From Micromonospora zamorensis (GTDB lineage Bacteria; Actinomycetota; Actinomycetes; Mycobacteriales; Micromonosporaceae): a stretch of DNA of 64,000 nt. Below are positions 54,371-63,226 of this stretch, piece after piece. A program made the translations under genes and the position numbers. Position 1 is the first letter of the stretch; each line of letters opens with the position of its first letter. The notes beneath the pieces were generated by a model, which saw only the letters and a program-made list of their open reading frames with translations, had not been told where the DNA came from and did no database searches. The stretch is from NCBI RefSeq assembly GCF_900090275.1, contig NZ_LT607755.1:5642001-5706000 (forward strand). Reading direction: 5' to 3'.

Positions 54371-54741
54371 TCGGCATTCCACGGCAAAGCGCCCACCACG
54401 ACCGAAAGTCATGGTGGGCGCCCGCCGGTGGGGCCGGCGGCGGCGGGCAGACACTCACCCCCGTAAGCGTCGCCCGCTCACGCCGCCGGTCCAAACAGGT
54501 GGTAACCGTCCCCCAACGGTTGTCCACCCGTCCCCTCGCACCTCGCCTGGTGCGCGGATCTGATCGATCCGCCGCTCCCCCGAACGTTTCCAAGCGTGGT
54601 GCGGTGCAATAAAGCTAGTTCGCCCGGATTCTGGATTCAACCCAGATCGGCTGTCTCGCCCGTCACAACTGGCGAGTATCCGCTGTTCCGGCCTCGGTCA
54701 TTGGCAACAGCCGCGTACCCGGCAGCCATTCCCGCAAACGC
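54371..54741. other. 371-bp intergenic region
   Basis: The terminator at its left end is followed by sequence visibly poorer in G+C than the genes around it (AATAAAGCTAG near 54610). I see no gene; reverse-strand short frames lack codon bias. Confidence 0.55.
54390..54420 (+). terminator. terminator after MFS paralog 2
   Basis: 9-bp arms CGCCCACCA / TGGTGGGCG with a 13-nt loop, 20 nt after the stop. Confidence 0.7.
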
Positions 54742-55818
54742 CTAACCGTCTTCCCGATCGGGTGACTCGGTCCGGAAGAAGTTGCTCTGCCGGCCGTCAC
54801 GCATCTGTTCCTGATAAATCAGGTTCAGCTTGCGCAGGTCGAAAGTATAAAACCAGTCATCCCAGGTGATTTCCCGAATCCGGCTGCTTTCCCGGTATCC
54901 GGGGATGTTGAAGGTCAACACACCCGCTCGACCATCCCGCTCGGTGCCGGCGATGGTCGCCGGCTTTGCCCCGCGTTCCCGGGCCCAGCGCTGGATCACC
55001 TCGTGATTCGCGGTGATCAGGCTCCGCCCGGGCCGCTCCGGCCGATCCGTCAACGACGAGATCACCTGCGAGCTGCGGACCGACCGTCCGGTTCCCCGTC
55101 CGGTTCGGATCCCGCCGGCTGCCGCGCCGCCACCGGCCGGCGCGGTGCGCTTGGCAGGGGCCGCACGCTTTGCCGTGGTGCGCTTGGCGGGCGCCGCCCG
55201 CTTCGCCGTCGTGCGCTTCGCCGCTGCCGTACGCTTCGCCGCCGGCCGCGCCGGTGCCTTCTTCGCCGGCGCCTTGCGGGCTGGCGCCGTACGGGCCGTC
55301 GCCGTCCTGCGCGCGGCCGTCGACGTCGCCGCCGTCGTCTTCTTGGCGGCTGTCGTCTTCTTCGCCGCGGCTGTCGTCTTCTTCGCCGCCGTCGTCCGCT
55401 TGGCCGCCGTCGACTTGCGGGCGGCGGTCGTCTTCTTCGCCGCGGCCCGCTTCGCCGGTGCGCTCTTGTTCGCCGGCGCGGCCTTCGCCCGGCTCGGCGC
55501 CGCCCTGGCCGCCGACTTCTTGGTGGCGGCGGCACGACCCGCCGACGCCCTGGTGCCGGTGGCCCGACCCGACGGGCCGGTGCTGCTCCGACCCGCGCCG
55601 GCCCGCATCGAGCGCACCAACTGTTTCACCAGGTCGGGCTTACGCAGCGCGGAGATCCCGGAGACCCCGCGTTTGCGCAGTTGCCCTCGGATGTCGTCCA
55701 CCCGCATCCGGGAGATCTCCGACTCGGAGACTCCCGGGGTACCCGGCGTCTGGTTGCCGGCCTGTCGCTTCGTCCTGGTCGCAGTCGCGCCGCGACCTGA
55801 GCTGTTCCGCTGAGCCAT
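54742..55818 (-). CDS. histone-H1-like Lys/Ala-rich protein with Rho-N/SAP-like head
   Basis: 358 aa. Residues about 27-60 form a Rho N-terminal/SAP-like segment (ISRMRVDDIRGQLRKRGVSGISALRKPDLVKQLVRSM). Residues about 80-235 repeat AAKKTTA, KRTTAKRAAPA and PAKKAPA motifs rich in Lys/Ala/Pro/Thr, like histone H1 tails. The C-terminal roughly 100 residues (SLITANHEVIQRWARERGAKPATI... REITWDDWFYTFDLRKLNLIYQEQ) are a separate conserved block with less GC-biased codons. ATG 55818 with a GGAG site. Possible nucleoid or transcription protein. Confidence 0.75.
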   Translation of the reverse strand: MAQRNSSGRGATATRTKRQAGNQTPGTPGVSESEISRMRVDDIRGQLRKRGVSGISALRKPDLVKQLVRSMRAGAGRSSTGPSGRATGTRASAGRAAATKKSAARAAPSRAKAAPANKSAPAKRAAAKKTTAARKSTAAKRTTAAKKTTAAAKKTTAAKKTTAATSTAARRTATARTAPARKAPAKKAPARPAAKRTAAAKRTTAKRAAPAKRTTAKRAAPAKRTAPAGGGAAAGGIRTGRGTGRSVRSSQVISSLTDRPERPGRSLITANHEVIQRWARERGAKPATIAGTERDGRAGVLTFNIPGYRESSRIREITWDDWFYTFDLRKLNLIYQEQMRDGRQSNFFRTESPDREDG

Positions 55819-55968
55819 GGGATGCTCCGCTCCTTGGCACTCCGTCCTCGGCGCGCGGGGGTCCCTTGCCGCACCGCGCGGTGCGGCATACCCGTCAGGA
55901 GCAGTCCGAACCACCCTCATGTCGGAGGCGCGGAAGGCGCGGGCGCCGAGCGCGGTGCAGCTGTGTGG

Positions 55969-56484
55969 TCAGGCCGGGTCGGGACCGGAGCCGGAGGGCT
56001 CGAAGAGATGGGCGAACGCGGCCAGGTTGGCGGTCGACTCGCCGCGCTTGACCCGCCACTCGTACTCCCGCCGGATCGAACTGCCGAAGCCGATCTCCAG
56101 CATCGTGTCGAACGACTCGTCGGAGTAGGTGAGCACGGAACCGAGCAGCCGGTCCAACTCGTCGGCGTCCACGCCGGCCGGGTTGACCCGACCGGTCAGG
56201 TACACGTCGCCGACCGCGTCGGTGGAGAAGGAGACGCCGTACATGCGGGCGTTGCGCTGCAACAGCCAGGCCCACAGCTCCTCGCGGCGCTCGTCCGGCT
56301 GACGCATCACGAACGCCTCGATACGCAGCGCGTGCTCGCCGACGATCAGGTTGCAGATCGTCTTGAGCTTGTGGGTGCCCGGCAGGGTCACCGCGTACGA
56401 GCCGGGGCCGGTCGACTCCCAGGCCAGGTCACGCTCGGCACAGACCGACTCGATCAGGGTCGCAAGATCGCTCTTCGGGCTCAC
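55969..56484 (-). CDS. YbjN domain-containing protein
   Basis: 171 aa. Type III secretion chaperone-like YbjN fold (TICNLIVGEHALRIEAFVMR, NARMYGVSFSTDAVGDVYLTGRV, LDRLLGSVLTYSDESFDTMLEIGF). Function unclear; conserved next to mshA in many actinobacteria. Start GTG 56484 has TAGAGT 7 nt before it; GTG 56493 is less likely. Confidence 0.85.
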   Translation of the reverse strand: MSPKSDLATLIESVCAERDLAWESTGPGSYAVTLPGTHKLKTICNLIVGEHALRIEAFVMRQPDERREELWAWLLQRNARMYGVSFSTDAVGDVYLTGRVNPAGVDADELDRLLGSVLTYSDESFDTMLEIGFGSSIRREYEWRVKRGESTANLAAFAHLFEPSGSGPDPA

Positions 56485-56491
56485 CGGACCC

Positions 56492-56497
56492 ACTCTA
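56492..56497 (-). promoter_or_regulatory. -10 hexamer TAGAGT, leaderless ybjN-type gene
   Basis: TAGAGT, 7 nt, GTG 56484. Confidence 0.6.
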
Positions 56498-56541
56498 CGA
56501 CCGACCCGGCCGACGCACCGGTTGGCGACCGGTGTACCCGG

Positions 56542-57906
56542 TCACCAGGAGCAGGACAGCGCCGGATCACCGGCCAGGTCCGCCGCGAGTCGGGCGCGGT
56601 GCCCGGCGATCGCCTCGCCGTACACCCCGAGCAGGCCGGTGACCGTGCGGTCCCAGGAGAACTGCCGGGCGTGCTGCTCGGCGCCGCGGGCCAGCACCGC
56701 CCGGAGTGCCCGGTCCGGCAGCAGGCGGCCCAGCGCACGGGCCCAGTCGACCGGGTCGTGGCCGTCGATCAGTACGCCGCTCACGTGATCCCGTACGGCG
56801 GTGACCAGTCCTCCGACGGCGGCGGCCAGCACCGGCGTACCGCAGGCCTGCGCCTCCAGGGCGACCAGCCCGAACGATTCGTTGTGTGACGGCACGGCGA
56901 CCAGATCGGCGGCCCGGTACAACGCGGGCAGGTCGTCGCCGGTGAGCGGGGGCAGGAACCGCACGCCGTCGGTGACGCCGAGCGCGCCGGCCAGCTCGAT
57001 CAGGGCGGTCGGCCGGTCCAGGCCGCTGCCGCTGGGCCCGCCGCAGATCACCACTGTCACCTGGTCGGCCAGTGCCGGGTCGCGCTCCCGCAGCGCGGCG
57101 ATCGCGCGGATCAGCACGTCGGGGGCCTTGAGCGGTTGGATCCGACCGACGAAGGCAACGACGTACCCCTCGGCCGGCAGCCCCAGCCGGCGGCGAGCCT
57201 CGCGGGCAGCCGCGGACCGCTCGCCCGGCGCGGGCCGGAACCGGCCCAGGTCGACACCCGGCTGTACGACGGACACGCGGGCGGGGTCGGCGTCGTACCG
57301 ATCGAGGAGGTCACTGGCCTCGACCCGGGTGTTGGCGACCAGCCGGTCCGCCTCGGCGACCACCTGCTCCTCGCCGATCACCCGAGCCTTCGGCTCTGGT
57401 CGGTCACCGGCAGCGAGCTGGGCGTTCTTGACCTTCGCGAGGGTGTGCGCGGTGTGCACCAGCGGCACACCCCACCGCTCCTTGGCCAGCCAGCCGACCT
57501 GGCCGGAAAGCCAGTAGTGGGAGTGGATCAGGTCGTAGTGCCCGGGCGGGCGCGACGCCTCGGCACGCAGCACCCCGGCGGTGAAGGCGCAGAGCTGGCC
57601 GGGCAGTTCCTCCTTGGTGAGGCCCTCCAGGGGCCCGGAGGTGATGTGCCGGACCTGCACGCCGGGCGCCATTTCGACAACCGGGGGGAGGTCGCCGGAG
57701 GTGGCCCGGGTGAAGATCTCCACCTCGACGTTGGCCTCGGCGAGCCGCCGGGCGACTTCGAGGATGTAGACGTTCATTCCGCCGGCGTCGCCCGTGCCGG
57801 GCTGGTGCAGGGGGGAGGTGTGTACCGACAGGGTGGCGATGCGGCGAGGCCGGGGCCACGGTTGGGCACCTCGCTGACGCCCGACACCGGTGTGCATTTC
57901 CGCCAC
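56542..57906 (-). CDS. mshA: D-inositol-3-phosphate glycosyltransferase MshA
   Basis: 454 aa GT4 enzyme, first step of mycothiol synthesis (UDP-GlcNAc plus 1-L-inositol-1-phosphate). GT-B halves: [33 protein letters not shown] and [17 protein letters not shown]. The donor EX7E motif is in [24 protein letters not shown] 57906 is preceded by AAAGGAG. Confidence 0.95.
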   Translation of the reverse strand: MAEMHTGVGRQRGAQPWPRPRRIATLSVHTSPLHQPGTGDAGGMNVYILEVARRLAEANVEVEIFTRATSGDLPPVVEMAPGVQVRHITSGPLEGLTKEELPGQLCAFTAGVLRAEASRPPGHYDLIHSHYWLSGQVGWLAKERWGVPLVHTAHTLAKVKNAQLAAGDRPEPKARVIGEEQVVAEADRLVANTRVEASDLLDRYDADPARVSVVQPGVDLGRFRPAPGERSAAAREARRRLGLPAEGYVVAFVGRIQPLKAPDVLIRAIAALRERDPALADQVTVVICGGPSGSGLDRPTALIELAGALGVTDGVRFLPPLTGDDLPALYRAADLVAVPSHNESFGLVALEAQACGTPVLAAAVGGLVTAVRDHVSGVLIDGHDPVDWARALGRLLPDRALRAVLARGAEQHARQFSWDRTVTGLLGVYGEAIAGHRARLAADLAGDPALSCSW

Positions 57907-58109
57907 ATCCGCTCCTTTGCCACGGTTGATGCCGTCCGCACGACCGGCGCTTCTCGGTCAACCTGTACGCCGGATGTCATCTTCCCCATCGGGCTTCGGA
58001 AATTCCCGGCGCGGCCCCCACGGGTGACGGACCTCATCAACGGGACGCCGTCAACGGTTGCCCCCGCGCCCGGTCGGGGTGGGTCGTGCGGCCGGGGGAC
58101 AATGTCGAA

Positions 58110-58877
58110 ATGACCTCTGTCGCCATCGTCACCGGAGCATCCAGCGGGATCGGCGCGGCCACCGCCCGTCGGCTCGCCACCGAGGGTTTCCACGTGCTCG
58201 CCGCCGCCCGCCGCGCCGAACGCCTCGCCGACCTGGTCGCCGAGATCACCGCCGCCGGCGGGCAGGCCACAGCGGTGACCTGCGACATCACCTCGGACGA
58301 GTCGGTGGCCGCGCTGGCCGAGGCCGCCGCCCAGGCACCCGGGCCGGTCACCCTGCTGGTCAACAACGCCGGCGGGGCACGTGGACTGGACCCGGTGGAG
58401 TCCGGCTCGGTCGCCGACTGGCAGTGGATGTACGACGTCAACGTTCTCGGCACGCTGCGGGTCACCCAGGCGCTGCTGCCCGCGCTGGAGGCGTCCGGTT
58501 CCGGCACCATCGTGGTGGTCTCCTCCACCGCCGGCCTGACCGTCTACGAAGGTGGGGGCGGCTACACGGCGGCGAAGCACGCGCAGACCGCCATCGCCGG
58601 CACCCTCCGCCTGGAGCTGTGCGGCCGCCCGCTGCGGGTGATCGAGATCGACCCGGGCATGGTGAAGACCGACGAGTTCGGGCTGGTCCGCTTCGAGGGT
58701 GACGCGGAACGGGCGGCCGCCGTCTACGCCGGGGTGCCGGGGCCGCTGGTCGCCGAGGACGTCGCCGACTGCATCGCCTGGTGCGCCACCCGCCCGGAGC
58801 ACGTCAACATCGACCGGCTGGTGGTCCGGCCACGGGCGCAGGCCGCCCAGCACAAGGTGCACCGAGTCAGCCAGTGA
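58110..58877 (+). CDS. short-chain dehydrogenase/reductase
   Basis: 255 aa classical SDR. Cofactor motif VTGASSGIGAATARRL, VNNAGGARGL, Ser in VVSSTAGLT, YxxxK in YTAAKHAQTAIAG. NADP preference is suggested by AARRAERL. Reaction unknown; E. coli YdfG-like. ATG 58110 with a weak GACAAT 6 nt upstream. Confidence 0.9.
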   Translation: MTSVAIVTGASSGIGAATARRLATEGFHVLAAARRAERLADLVAEITAAGGQATAVTCDITSDESVAALAEAAAQAPGPVTLLVNNAGGARGLDPVESGSVADWQWMYDVNVLGTLRVTQALLPALEASGSGTIVVVSSTAGLTVYEGGGGYTAAKHAQTAIAGTLRLELCGRPLRVIEIDPGMVKTDEFGLVRFEGDAERAAAVYAGVPGPLVAEDVADCIAWCATRPEHVNIDRLVVRPRAQAAQHKVHRVSQ

Positions 58878-58921
58878 GGCGCGAGGAGTGAGCCGGGTTT
58901 GCGAGCCCCGCAGTCGCGAAC
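58874..58921 (+). repeat. dispersed intergenic repeat, copy 2
   Basis: GTGAGGCGCGAGGAGTGAGCC ... GAGCCCCGCAGTCGCGAAC; its TGA is the SDR stop. Confidence 0.75.
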
Positions 58922-58932
58922 ACCAGCGGCCA

Positions 58933-58957
58933 GTGAGGCGCGAGGAGTGAGCCGGGT
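58933..58957 (+). repeat. dispersed intergenic repeat, partial copy 3
   Basis: Same 5' part as copy 2 repeated 59 bp later; its AGGAG lies about 10 nt before the methyltransferase ATG and may act as the ribosome site. Confidence 0.65.
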
Positions 58958-59758
58958 ATGAGCGGCGCGGCGCGGCGTCGGCCGCTCGGCGTGGTCACCC
59001 GGGGCACGACCAACCCGAATCGACTGCGTCGGGTGGACAACTGGATCGTCGCCACCTGTGCCGACCGGCTGTCGGCGGCGGCCGACCCTCTGGTGGTCGA
59101 CCTCGGCTACGGCGCCACCCCGGTGACCGCCGTGGAGTTGCGCGCTCGGCTGGCGGCGGGGGTGCGTCCGGACGTACGGCTGGTCGGGTTGGAGATCGAC
59201 CCGGCCCGGGTGGCCGCGGCGGCGCCGGCCGCCGACCCACCCGGCCTCACGTTCGCCCGGGGTGGGTTCGAGCTGGCCGGGCTCCGGCCGGTGCTGGTCC
59301 GCGCGTTCAACGTGCTCCGACAGTACGACGAGAGCGAGGTGCCGGACGCCTGGCGGACGATGACCGCCGCGCTCGCCCCGGGTGGGGCGCTCGTCGAGGG
59401 CACGTGCGACGAATTGGGCCGCCTCGCCAGTTGGCTGCTGATCGACGCCCACGGCCCCCGGACGCTGACTCTCGCGGCGAAGCTCACCACGCTGGGCAGC
59501 CCCGCGGAGCTGGCCGAGCGGTTACCCAAGGCGCTGATCCACCGCAACGTTCCCGGTGAGCCGGTGCACGATCTGATCCGCGCGCTGGACGACGCCTGGC
59601 AGGCCGCCGCCCCGTACGCCACCTTCGGCCCCCGCCAACGCTGGCTCAGAGCGGTGAGCCGCCTCCGCGAAACCGGCTGGCCCATCCTCGACGGCCCCAG
59701 CCGCTGGCGCCAGGGCGAGTTGACCCTCCCCTGGCCCCTCCCGGCGCGAGTCGGTTAG
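58958..59758 (+). CDS. class I SAM-dependent methyltransferase-like protein
   Basis: 266 aa. Rossmann motif I VVDLGYGATPVTAVELRARL and the acidic loop VRLVGLEIDPARV; later GLRPVLVRAFNVLRQYDESEVPDAW. Substrate unknown. Starts directly after the partial repeat. Its TAG overlaps the convergent murB stop by 4 nt. Confidence 0.85.
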   Translation: MSGAARRRPLGVVTRGTTNPNRLRRVDNWIVATCADRLSAAADPLVVDLGYGATPVTAVELRARLAAGVRPDVRLVGLEIDPARVAAAAPAADPPGLTFARGGFELAGLRPVLVRAFNVLRQYDESEVPDAWRTMTAALAPGGALVEGTCDELGRLASWLLIDAHGPRTLTLAAKLTTLGSPAELAERLPKALIHRNVPGEPVHDLIRALDDAWQAAAPYATFGPRQRWLRAVSRLRETGWPILDGPSRWRQGELTLPWPLPARVG

Positions 59759-60837
59759 AGGGCGCAGTTCACCAGGACTGGTTCGGGGTGGAGGGTTACG
59801 CCGAAGCGGGCGTGGACCTGGTCGCGGATGTCGCGGGCCAGGGCCAGCAGGTCGGCGGTGTGGGCGGTGCCGCTGCGGTTGGTGAGGGCGAGCGTGTGCT
59901 TGCTGGAGATGGCCGTCCCGCCCGGGCCGGGGTGACCCTTGGTGAAGCCGGCCTTGTCGATCAGCCAGGCCGCACTGACCTTGACCATGCCGTCGGCTCC
60001 CGGCCAGGCGGGCGGGTCACCGATGTCGGCGGCGCGCTCCCGGAGCAGCTCGTACGTCGCCCCGTCGAGCACCGGGTTGGTGAAGAAGGAGCCGACGGAG
60101 CGGGTGTCCGGGTCGGTGGCGTCGAGCACCATGCCCTTGCCGGCACGCAGCCGCAGCACCGTCGCCCGAGCGTCCGCCAGCGGCACCTGGTCGCCCACCT
60201 CGACACCGAGCGCCCTCGCGAGCTCGGCGTAGCGCACCGGCCCGGAGTGCGGGGACCGGGTGAGCCGGAAGTCGACGGAGAGCACCACCCAGCGGTCCGC
60301 GTACTTGAAGATGCTGCCTCGGTAGGCGAACCCGCAGTCGGCGGCGGGGATGATCTGGCGGGTGCCCTCGACCCGGTCGTACACCTCGACGCCGGTGATC
60401 GTCTCGGCGACCTCCTGGCCGTACGCGCCGACGTTCTGGATCGGGGTTGCCCCGGTCGAGCCGGGGATGCCGGAGAGGCACTCCAGACCGGCCCAGCCGT
60501 TGGCGACCGTGGCGGCGACCAGGTCGTCCCACGGTTCGCCGGCCTCGACCCGTACGGTGACCGACCCGGCGTCCTCCGCGACGACGCGCAGGCCCCGGGA
60601 GCGCACCAGGACGACGGTGCCGGGGAAGCCGGAATCGCCGATCACCAGGTTGCTGCCACCGGCCAGGACCAGGACCTGCTCGTCGGCGTCCCGGACCGCG
60701 CGGATGATCTCTTCGGCGCTGCCGGCGGCGACGATGCGGGCGGCCGACCCACCCATCCCTAGAGTCGTGTAGCTGGCCAGTGGACCAGGGATGGCACGAT
60801 CGGCTGCGGTTGTCGGCTGGGCGGAGGCGTCTGGCAC
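59755..60837 (-). CDS. murB: UDP-N-acetylmuramate dehydrogenase
   Basis: 360 aa FAD enzyme reducing UDP-GlcNAc-enolpyruvate in peptidoglycan synthesis. FAD region YTTLGMGGSAARIV and LAGGSNLVIGDSG; ECLSGIPGSTGATPIQNVGAYGQEV; catalytic YRGSIFKY; Ser in SVGSFFTNPV; C-terminal Glu in LHPEPVLV. GTG 60837 has TAAGGT 7 nt before; GTG 60846 is possible. A much longer frame continues upstream antisense to the isomerase gene and is rejected. Confidence 0.95.
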   Translation of the reverse strand: MPDASAQPTTAADRAIPGPLASYTTLGMGGSAARIVAAGSAEEIIRAVRDADEQVLVLAGGSNLVIGDSGFPGTVVLVRSRGLRVVAEDAGSVTVRVEAGEPWDDLVAATVANGWAGLECLSGIPGSTGATPIQNVGAYGQEVAETITGVEVYDRVEGTRQIIPAADCGFAYRGSIFKYADRWVVLSVDFRLTRSPHSGPVRYAELARALGVEVGDQVPLADARATVLRLRAGKGMVLDATDPDTRSVGSFFTNPVLDGATYELLRERAADIGDPPAWPGADGMVKVSAAWLIDKAGFTKGHPGPGGTAISSKHTLALTNRSGTAHTADLLALARDIRDQVHARFGVTLHPEPVLVNCAL

Positions 60838-60844
60838 GCCCTTC

Positions 60845-60850
60845 ACCTTA
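60845..60850 (-). promoter_or_regulatory. -10 hexamer TAAGGT, leaderless murB
   Basis: TAAGGT, 7 nt, GTG 60837. Confidence 0.6.
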
Positions 60851-60906
60851 GGCTGAGTAGTAGCCGTGGCACCCACTGGTCGCCCGGCACCCCCGGGAGG
60901 ATGGCG

Positions 60907-61665
60907 ATGAGCAGACTGCAGGGCAGCAAGGATTTTTGGATCGGGGCGCTCCGGGCGGAGGGTCCGGCATTCGCGGCGGCGGTGGCCGAGGCGCCGCCGG
61001 AGACACCGGTGCTGTCCTGTCCGGGCTGGACGGTCAACGACCTGACACTGCACCTCGCTGGCATCTATCACTGGGTGTCGTCGTTCGTCGGCTCCGGCGC
61101 GACCGCGCAGCCGGCCCGCCGCGAGCCGCTCGAGGCGGACCCGGGCGTGAGCCCGCTCCAGCTCTGGCAGCAGGGGTACGACCGGCTGTTGACCGTCTTC
61201 GACGGCCTCGACCCGGAGGCACCGGCGTGGAACTGGGCGCCGCAGCCGAAGAAGGCCGGCTTCTGGCCGCGTCGGATGGCTCACGAGACGGCGGTGCACC
61301 GCTGGGACGCCCAGCTCGCCATCGGGGCCGGTGACCCGGTCGAGGCGAAGCTGGCGGCCGACGGGGTGAGCGAGGTTCTGGACACCTGGCTGCCGGCGGG
61401 CCGGCGGCACGTGCCGGGCGACTGGCACGGGGTGGTGCAGCTTTCCGCGACCGACGCGGCCCAGGACTGGTATCTGCGGCTGCGCGGCGAGGGGGTGGCG
61501 CTGCTCGACACCGCGACCATCTTCGACCACGACGACCACCATGCCCGGGCGCAGGTCAGCGGCAACGCGAGCGACCTGCTGCTGGCGCTCTGGGGTCGGG
61601 TGAGCTTCGAGACGCTGGATGTCGCCGGCGACCGGGGCCTGCTGGAGGGTCTGCGCCCCGACTGA
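60907..61665 (+). CDS. mycothiol-dependent maleylpyruvate isomerase family protein
   Basis: 252 aa. DinB-like helical domain with the family metal ligands (LTLHLAGIYHW, MAHETAVHRWDAQLA) and a C-terminal SCP2-like part (DLLLALWGRVSFETLDV). Ligand pattern of mycothiol-dependent metalloenzymes; the reaction is unknown. GGAGG at 60896-60900 fits ATG 60907 better than ATG 60901. Confidence 0.9.
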   Translation: MSRLQGSKDFWIGALRAEGPAFAAAVAEAPPETPVLSCPGWTVNDLTLHLAGIYHWVSSFVGSGATAQPARREPLEADPGVSPLQLWQQGYDRLLTVFDGLDPEAPAWNWAPQPKKAGFWPRRMAHETAVHRWDAQLAIGAGDPVEAKLAADGVSEVLDTWLPAGRRHVPGDWHGVVQLSATDAAQDWYLRLRGEGVALLDTATIFDHDDHHARAQVSGNASDLLLALWGRVSFETLDVAGDRGLLEGLRPD

Positions 61666-61679
61666 GCGGGCCTCTTCGA

Positions 61680-61713
61680 CGAGGGCGTCACCCATTGACG
61701 GGGGGCGCCCTCG
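61680..61713 (+). terminator. terminator after mycothiol-dependent enzyme gene
   Basis: 8-bp arms CGAGGGCG / CGCCCTCG with an 18-nt loop, 15 nt past the stop. Confidence 0.62.
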
Positions 61714-61742
61714 AACTCGTCGTGGGTCACGTCCGAATATCA

Positions 61743-61758
61743 AAGAGAGCGCTCTCTT
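61743..61758. promoter_or_regulatory. LacI/CebR-type operator 1
   Basis: Perfect 16-bp palindrome AAGAGAGCGCTCTCTT with the central CG typical of LacI-family repressors. It abuts and overlaps the candidate -35 TTGACA (61757-61762). Confidence 0.85.
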
Positions 61759-61786
61759 GACAGGGCCGGACACGTCCCAGCACCCT
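61757..61786 (+). promoter_or_regulatory. promoter of second sugar ABC operon
   Basis: -35 TTGACA (61757-61762) and a possible -10 CACCCT (61781-61786) with 18-nt spacing. Operators overlap the -35 and lie just past the -10. Confidence 0.5.
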
Positions 61787-61792
61787 GTCCGT

Positions 61793-61804
61793 GAGAGCGC
61801 TCTC
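61793..61804. promoter_or_regulatory. LacI/CebR-type operator 2
   Basis: GAGAGCGCTCTC, the same core as operator 1, centred 48 bp downstream and placed at the transcription start. Confidence 0.83.
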
Positions 61805-61849
61805 TTAACCATCTGCCACCACCGACCACCTTGAGAGAGGTCGAAACCC

Positions 61850-63157
61850 ATGGCTGTCTTCCCGCGCCGCCGGCTCGCCGCGGTAGCCCTCGCCGCGACC
61901 ACCGCCCTGCTCGTCACCGCCGGCTGCGGTGGCGGCGACGAGCAGAGCGGGGACGGGCCCGTCACCCTGACCGTCGACGTCTTCGGTCAGTTCGGTTACG
62001 AGCAGCTCTACCAGGAGTACATGACCGCGAATCCCGACGTGAAGATCGTCGAGCGCGGCACCGGCACCAACCTCGACGAGTACTCACCGAAGCTCACCCA
62101 GTGGCTCGCCGCCGGCCGGGGCGCCGGCGACGTGGTGGCCATCGAGGAGGGGCTGATGGTCGAGTACAAGGCCAACCCCGGCAACTTCGTCAACCTGCTG
62201 GACCACGGCGCCGCCGACCTCAAGGGCAACTTCCTCGAATGGAAGTGGAACGCCGGCATGACCGCCGACGGCAAGCAGCTCATCGGCCTCGGCACCGACG
62301 TCGGCGGCATCGCCATGTGCTACCGCAAGGACCTCTTCGAGAAGGCCGGCCTGCCCACCGAACGCGACGAGGTCTCCAAGCTCTGGCCCACCTGGCCGGA
62401 CTACATCGCCACCGGTGAGAAGTTCGCCGCGGCCAAGACCGGGGCGTCCTTCCTCGACGCGGCCACCAACACGTTCAACACGATCCTGCTGCAGACCGCC
62501 GGCAACAGCAGCGGCTACAGCTACTACGACACCAGCGAGAAGCTGGTCGTCGACAGCAACCCGGCCGTGCGACAGGCCTACGACACCACCATGGACATCA
62601 TCGACTCGGGCCTCTCCGGCAAGTACGGCTCCTGGTCGGAGGAGTGGGTGTCCGCCTTCAAGCAGTCGAAGTTCGCCACCATCGCCTGCCCCGCCTGGAT
62701 GACCGGCGTCATCGAGGCCAACGCGGGCCCGACCGCCCAGGGCAAGTGGGACATCGCACGGGTGCCCGGCAACGGCGGCAACTGGGGCGGGTCGCACCTC
62801 GCCGTGCCGAAGCAGAGCAAGCACCAGGCCAAGGCGATCGAGCTGGCCAAGTTCCTCACCAGCGCCAAGGGTCAGATCGGCGCGTTCAAGGCCAAGGGCC
62901 CGCTGCCCTCGTCCCCGCAGGCGCTCGACGACCCGGCGATCACCGGCGCGACCAACACGTACTTCTCCGGGGCGCCCGTCGGCTCGATCTTCGGCACCGG
63001 CGCGAAGAGCCTCAAGCCGGTCTACATGGGCCCGAAGAACCAGGCCGTCCGCACCGAGGTGGAGAACGCCGTGCGGACCGTGGAGCTGGGCCAGCGCAGC
63101 CCCGCGCAGGGCTGGACGGACGCGGTGACCAACGCCAAGAAGGCCGCCGCCAAGTAG
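61850..63157 (+). CDS. sugar ABC transporter substrate-binding lipoprotein
   Basis: 435 aa. Signal with lipobox LVTAGC, then the family-1 fold (VTLTVDVFGQFGYEQLYQEY, LPTERDEVSKLWPTW). It looks like a cellobiose- or disaccharide-type binding protein. GAGAGAGG 9 nt before ATG 61850. Followed at 69 nt by the permease. Regulation through the two palindromes upstream is likely; the repressor gene is not in the window. Confidence 0.92.
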   Translation: MAVFPRRRLAAVALAATTALLVTAGCGGGDEQSGDGPVTLTVDVFGQFGYEQLYQEYMTANPDVKIVERGTGTNLDEYSPKLTQWLAAGRGAGDVVAIEEGLMVEYKANPGNFVNLLDHGAADLKGNFLEWKWNAGMTADGKQLIGLGTDVGGIAMCYRKDLFEKAGLPTERDEVSKLWPTWPDYIATGEKFAAAKTGASFLDAATNTFNTILLQTAGNSSGYSYYDTSEKLVVDSNPAVRQAYDTTMDIIDSGLSGKYGSWSEEWVSAFKQSKFATIACPAWMTGVIEANAGPTAQGKWDIARVPGNGGNWGGSHLAVPKQSKHQAKAIELAKFLTSAKGQIGAFKAKGPLPSSPQALDDPAITGATNTYFSGAPVGSIFGTGAKSLKPVYMGPKNQAVRTEVENAVRTVELGQRSPAQGWTDAVTNAKKAAAK

Positions 63158-63226
63158 CCCGAGCGATCGTGCGGGCGGGCCCCGGTCCCCGGAGTCCCGC
63201 CCGCACGGCGAAAGGAGTCCCCGGGC

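Noticed and set aside
55003..55813. Overlapping plus-strand frames opposite the Lys/Ala repeats
   Set aside because: They exist because the repeat codons lack stops in several frames; no independent start signal.
57907..58109. Antisense frame 57774-58862
   Set aside because: Runs antisense through the SDR gene and the intergenic region; no conserved motif.
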